From: Microbacterium sp. Gd 4-13
Lineage (GTDB): Bacteria; Actinomycetota; Actinomycetes; Actinomycetales; Microbacteriaceae
Assembly (NCBI RefSeq): GCF_003095395.1
Contig: NZ_QEIJ01000001.1
Span: forward strand, 124,001-188,000
DNA length: 64,000 nucleotides
Direction: 5' to 3'
Shown: positions 61,382 to 64,000 of the stretch, piece after piece
How positions within the stretch are numbered: position 1 is the stretch's first letter
Layout of the letters: every line of letters starts with the position of its first letter
Made by a program: the position numbers and the translations under genes
Notes under the pieces: model-generated
Told to the model about the DNA's origin: nothing
Seen by the model: only the letters and a program-made list of their open reading frames with translations
The model's database searches: none

Positions 61382-63049
61382 ATGACCGGCCCGGTCATCA
61401 CCTCGACGGTGCGCGTCATCCGCGACTGGCGGGCGTGGCCGACGCGACTGGCGACGCTGTGGCGTCGTTCGCTGCGATTCCGCACGGTGCTGCTGACGGT
61501 AGGACTGACGGCTCTCGCCATCCTCGTGGCGTGCGTCGGCATGGCCCTCGCGATCCAGAACGACCTCTTCCAATCGCGGCTGAACCAGGTGCTCGAGAGC
61601 TCCCAGAACGCCACGATCGCGGCGCAGAAGACGCTCGAATCGACCGTGGACACCGGTGAGAGCGCGGTGGCGAGGCAGAACCTCCTGACCAGCATCCAGC
61701 AGCCTCTGCTGCAGCAGGCCTCGAGCGACGTGTTCGCCTTCTACCGCATCGGCACCGACATCTCACCGCTCGCGCCCCAGAACCAGACGTCTCGCGGGTT
61801 CGACGAGAGCATCCTGTCGTCGGGGCTCCGCGAGCAGGTGCAGAACGGCGACAGCGGCTCGCAGTGGTGGCAGTCGGTGCCCCTTCCGACGTCGGGCGGC
61901 GGCACGGTTCCCGGCATCGTGGTCGGCCAGCAGCTCGAGATCCCCGACGTCGGGCCCTACGAGCTCTACCTCGCCTACGACTTCGCCAGTCCCGCTCAGA
62001 CCCTCTCGTTCGTGCAGTTCGTGCTGTGGATGGTCGGCATCGTGCTGCTCATCCTCATCGGCGGCATCGCCTGGTACGTGCTGCGCTCGGTGACGACCCC
62101 CATCGGCGAGGCCGCCGACACGAGCGCGAAGCTCGCGTCGGGCGACCTCGGGGTGCGACTGGACGTCCGGGGCGACGACGAGCTGGCCACACTCGGGCGT
62201 TCGTTCAATGCGATGGCCGACAGCATCCAATCGCAGATCAAGGAGCTCGCCGACCTCTCGCTCGTGCAGCAGCGATTCGTCTCCGACGTCTCGCACGAGT
62301 TGCGTACCCCGCTGACGACGATCCGTCTCGCAGCCGACATGCTCAACGATCGCCGTGACGACTTCGACCCCGCGACGGCGCGGGCGGCCGAGCTGCTCCA
62401 CGCCCAGGTGCAGCGCTTCGAGACGCTGCTGACAGACCTCCTCGAGATCAGCCGGTACGACGCCGGGTCGGTGCAGCTCGAGCTCGAGCCCACGAGCCTG
62501 GCCCACCTCGCCGAAGACGTCATCGCCTCGATGTCGCAGCTCGCCCAGCAGCACGGATCGGACGTCCGGCTCGTGGCACCCGGCGGCTACTCGCCGGTCG
62601 AGATGGACCCGCGTCGCATTCGACGCATCGTGCGCAACCTGCTCGGCAACGCCATCGAGCACGGTGAGGGACGACCGATCGTGATCACGGTCGACAGCGA
62701 TCAGCGCACCGTCGCCCTCGGCGTGCTCGACTACGGTATGGGGATGCTACCGGCCGACGCCGAGCGCGTCTTCGACCGGTTCTGGCGCGCCGACCCCTCT
62801 CGCAAACGCACGATCGGCGGCACCGGTCTCGGGCTCTCGATCGCCCTGGGCGACGCGCGTCTGCACGGCGGCACCCTGGCGGTGTGGTCGGAGCCGGGCC
62901 GGGGATCGCACTTCGTGCTGACGCTGCCGCGCGACGGCTCGCACGTGGAGGGCTCGCCCATTCCGCTCGCGCCGCGGGAGGGCGAGGCCGCCCCGTTCGG
63001 TGCGCTGGGGCTCACCCAGCCCATCCACGTCTCGGACGGTGCCTCGTGA
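61382..63049 (+). CDS. mtrB: sensor histidine kinase MtrB
   Basis: A 555-residue membrane kinase with helices at ~35-58 and ~212-235 bracketing an extracytoplasmic sensor, a HAMP domain (~236-290), and a phospho-acceptor region FVSDVSHELRTPL with His305. The ATPase domain has N, G1 and G2 boxes (GNAIEHGEG, LDYGMGM, GGTGLGLSIA). It phosphorylates MtrA. Its stop overlaps the lpqB GTG (GTGA). Confidence 0.97.
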   Translation: MTGPVITSTVRVIRDWRAWPTRLATLWRRSLRFRTVLLTVGLTALAILVACVGMALAIQNDLFQSRLNQVLESSQNATIAAQKTLESTVDTGESAVARQNLLTSIQQPLLQQASSDVFAFYRIGTDISPLAPQNQTSRGFDESILSSGLREQVQNGDSGSQWWQSVPLPTSGGGTVPGIVVGQQLEIPDVGPYELYLAYDFASPAQTLSFVQFVLWMVGIVLLILIGGIAWYVLRSVTTPIGEAADTSAKLASGDLGVRLDVRGDDELATLGRSFNAMADSIQSQIKELADLSLVQQRFVSDVSHELRTPLTTIRLAADMLNDRRDDFDPATARAAELLHAQVQRFETLLTDLLEISRYDAGSVQLELEPTSLAHLAEDVIASMSQLAQQHGSDVRLVAPGGYSPVEMDPRRIRRIVRNLLGNAIEHGEGRPIVITVDSDQRTVALGVLDYGMGMLPADAERVFDRFWRADPSRKRTIGGTGLGLSIALGDARLHGGTLAVWSEPGRGSHFVLTLPRDGSHVEGSPIPLAPREGEAAPFGALGLTQPIHVSDGAS

Positions 63050-64000
63050 GGCGCGTCATCGCCGCGCTCGCGGTGGGGATGCTGCTGCTCCTGGCCGGCT
63101 GCACGGGACTGCCGACCTCGGGGCCGGTGCAGCCGGGACTCCTTCCCCGCGAGGCCGACGACTCGCCGCCGTTCGACCTCGTCCCCGATCCGCCGCAGGC
63201 CGGCGCGTCGCCCCAGCAGATCGTCGACGGGTTCCTCCGTGCCGGCGTCGGCGCGCAGAACGACTGGAAGACCGCTCGCGAATACCTCACGACGGACTTC
63301 GCGCCCCAATGGCAGCCGAGGTCGGTGACGATCGACCGACTCAGCGAGCGGGCCGCCGCGCCCTCATCGCCGTCCCCGACGCCGTCGCAAGGGTCCGACT
63401 CCGTCGAGATCACCCAGCGCGTGACCGCGGAGGCGTTCGTCTCGGAGACGGGGGAGTACACACCCGCCGACGGCAGACCGATCTCGCTGGCATTCCACCT
63501 GGTGCAGACCGACGAGGGCTGGCGCATCGACCGCGCCCCGAACGGCATCGTGCTCTACCAAGAGGTCTTCGCGAGCGTCTTCCGGCCGGCGTCGATCATG
63601 TACTTCGATCCGACCTACACCTACCTCGTGCCCGATGAGCGGTGGTTCCCGAACACCCTCATCGCGGCGAGGGTCGCCCAGGCCCTCGTCGACGGCCCGC
63701 CGAGCGAGTGGCTGGCGCGGGGCATCGCCAACGCCTTCCCCGAGAACGTGACCCTCGCCAGCAGCGCCGTGCCGCTCGAAGACGGCGGCACCACCGCGCA
63801 GGTCGAGTTCACCCCGGCCGTCCTCGCGCTCGACGATCTCACCCTCAATCGCATGCAGACCCAGCTCGAGAAGAGCCTCGAGACGGTCGGCGTCGCCGAG
63901 GTGCAGATGAACGTCGGCACGACGCCCGTCACGGCGCAGGCCGTCGCCGTGCGCTCCACCCGCGTGAACTCCAACCCCCTCGTCGAGATCGCCGGGGGTG
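63046..64000 (+). CDS. lpqB: lipoprotein LpqB (5' part, continues beyond window)
   Basis: This lipoprotein acts with MtrB at the outer membrane face and modulates MtrAB signalling in mycobacteria. The visible 318 codons have a signal peptide with lipobox LLAGC (Cys19), GLPTSGPVQPG, the GerMN-like domain (IADR-like PDGRPISLAFHLV... and LVDGPPSEWLARGI) and the start of the propeller region beyond. The family is about 550-580 residues long. GTG 63046 overlaps the mtrB stop. Confidence 0.95.
   Translation, partial: MRRVIAALAVGMLLLLAGCTGLPTSGPVQPGLLPREADDSPPFDLVPDPPQAGASPQQIVDGFLRAGVGAQNDWKTAREYLTTDFAPQWQPRSVTIDRLSERAAAPSSPSPTPSQGSDSVEITQRVTAEAFVSETGEYTPADGRPISLAFHLVQTDEGWRIDRAPNGIVLYQEVFASVFRPASIMYFDPTYTYLVPDERWFPNTLIAARVAQALVDGPPSEWLARGIANAFPENVTLASSAVPLEDGGTTAQVEFTPAVLALDDLTLNRMQTQLEKSLETVGVAEVQMNVGTTPVTAQAVAVRSTRVNSNPLVEIAGG

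Overview
The window is high-GC actinobacterial DNA, most likely from the Microbacteriaceae and probably Microbacterium or a close relative. This rests on the neighbourhood (acyl-CoA carboxylase/birA/PH-domain/purK/purE/LCP; manA, whiB, DUF3499; mtrA-mtrB-lpqB), on very frequent GTG starts with 4-base ATGA/GTGA gene overlaps, and on many genes that begin 6-7 bases after a TANNNT box, i.e. probably leaderless mRNAs. I see no rRNA, tRNA, CRISPR array, insertion sequence or phage gene. No stretch longer than 300 bases lacks a gene.

Layout. 1-10 kb: housekeeping. An acyl-CoA carboxylase beta subunit runs off the left edge. A frameshifted AbiEi/DUF559 nuclease-like gene follows, bracketed by two copies of a 68-bp palindromic element. 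Then come birA, a PH-domain membrane protein, purK, a PPOX-family protein, an alpha/beta hydrolase, a lipoprotein, purE, an LCP-family cell-wall ligase and a glycosyltransferase.

10-36.6 kb: a large cell-surface polysaccharide locus, visibly less G+C-rich in its first two thirds. It holds a secreted repeat protein, at least six family-2 and one GT4-like glycosyltransferases, a Wzx-like flippase, an ABC exporter (Wzm/Wzt), a DUF6541 membrane protein, dTDP-rhamnose synthesis (rfbA, rfbB, fused rfbC-rfbD), a DUF2304 protein, a GalE-like epimerase, UDP-galactopyranose mutase, a GlfT2-like galactofuranosyltransferase, acyltransferases and an O-antigen-ligase-like protein. Together these predict a rhamnose- and galactofuranose-containing, O-acylated surface glycan.

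36.6-47.4 kb: a second AT3-SGNH acyltransferase, manA, a WhiB regulator, a giant membrane glycosyltransferase, DUF5719, an Rv3259-like protein, DUF3499, and a divergent RDD/SpoIIM pair whose start codons lie 15 bp apart.

47.4-55 kb: furA-katG (oxidative stress, with a near-perfect operator palindrome) converges on an oleA-oleBC-oleD operon for long-chain olefin synthesis, with OleB and OleC fused.

55-64 kb: a five-gene MoxR/DUF58/DUF4350/DUF4129 membrane operon diverges from mtrA-mtrB-lpqB, the cell-envelope two-component system. lpqB runs off the right edge.

The most unexpected signals are the twin 68-bp palindromes around the DUF559 gene and a 9-mer (GGATGCTGC / GCAGCATCC) that recurs about 18 times. 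The 9-mer sits mainly in core genes and often forces unusual Ala/Asp codons.
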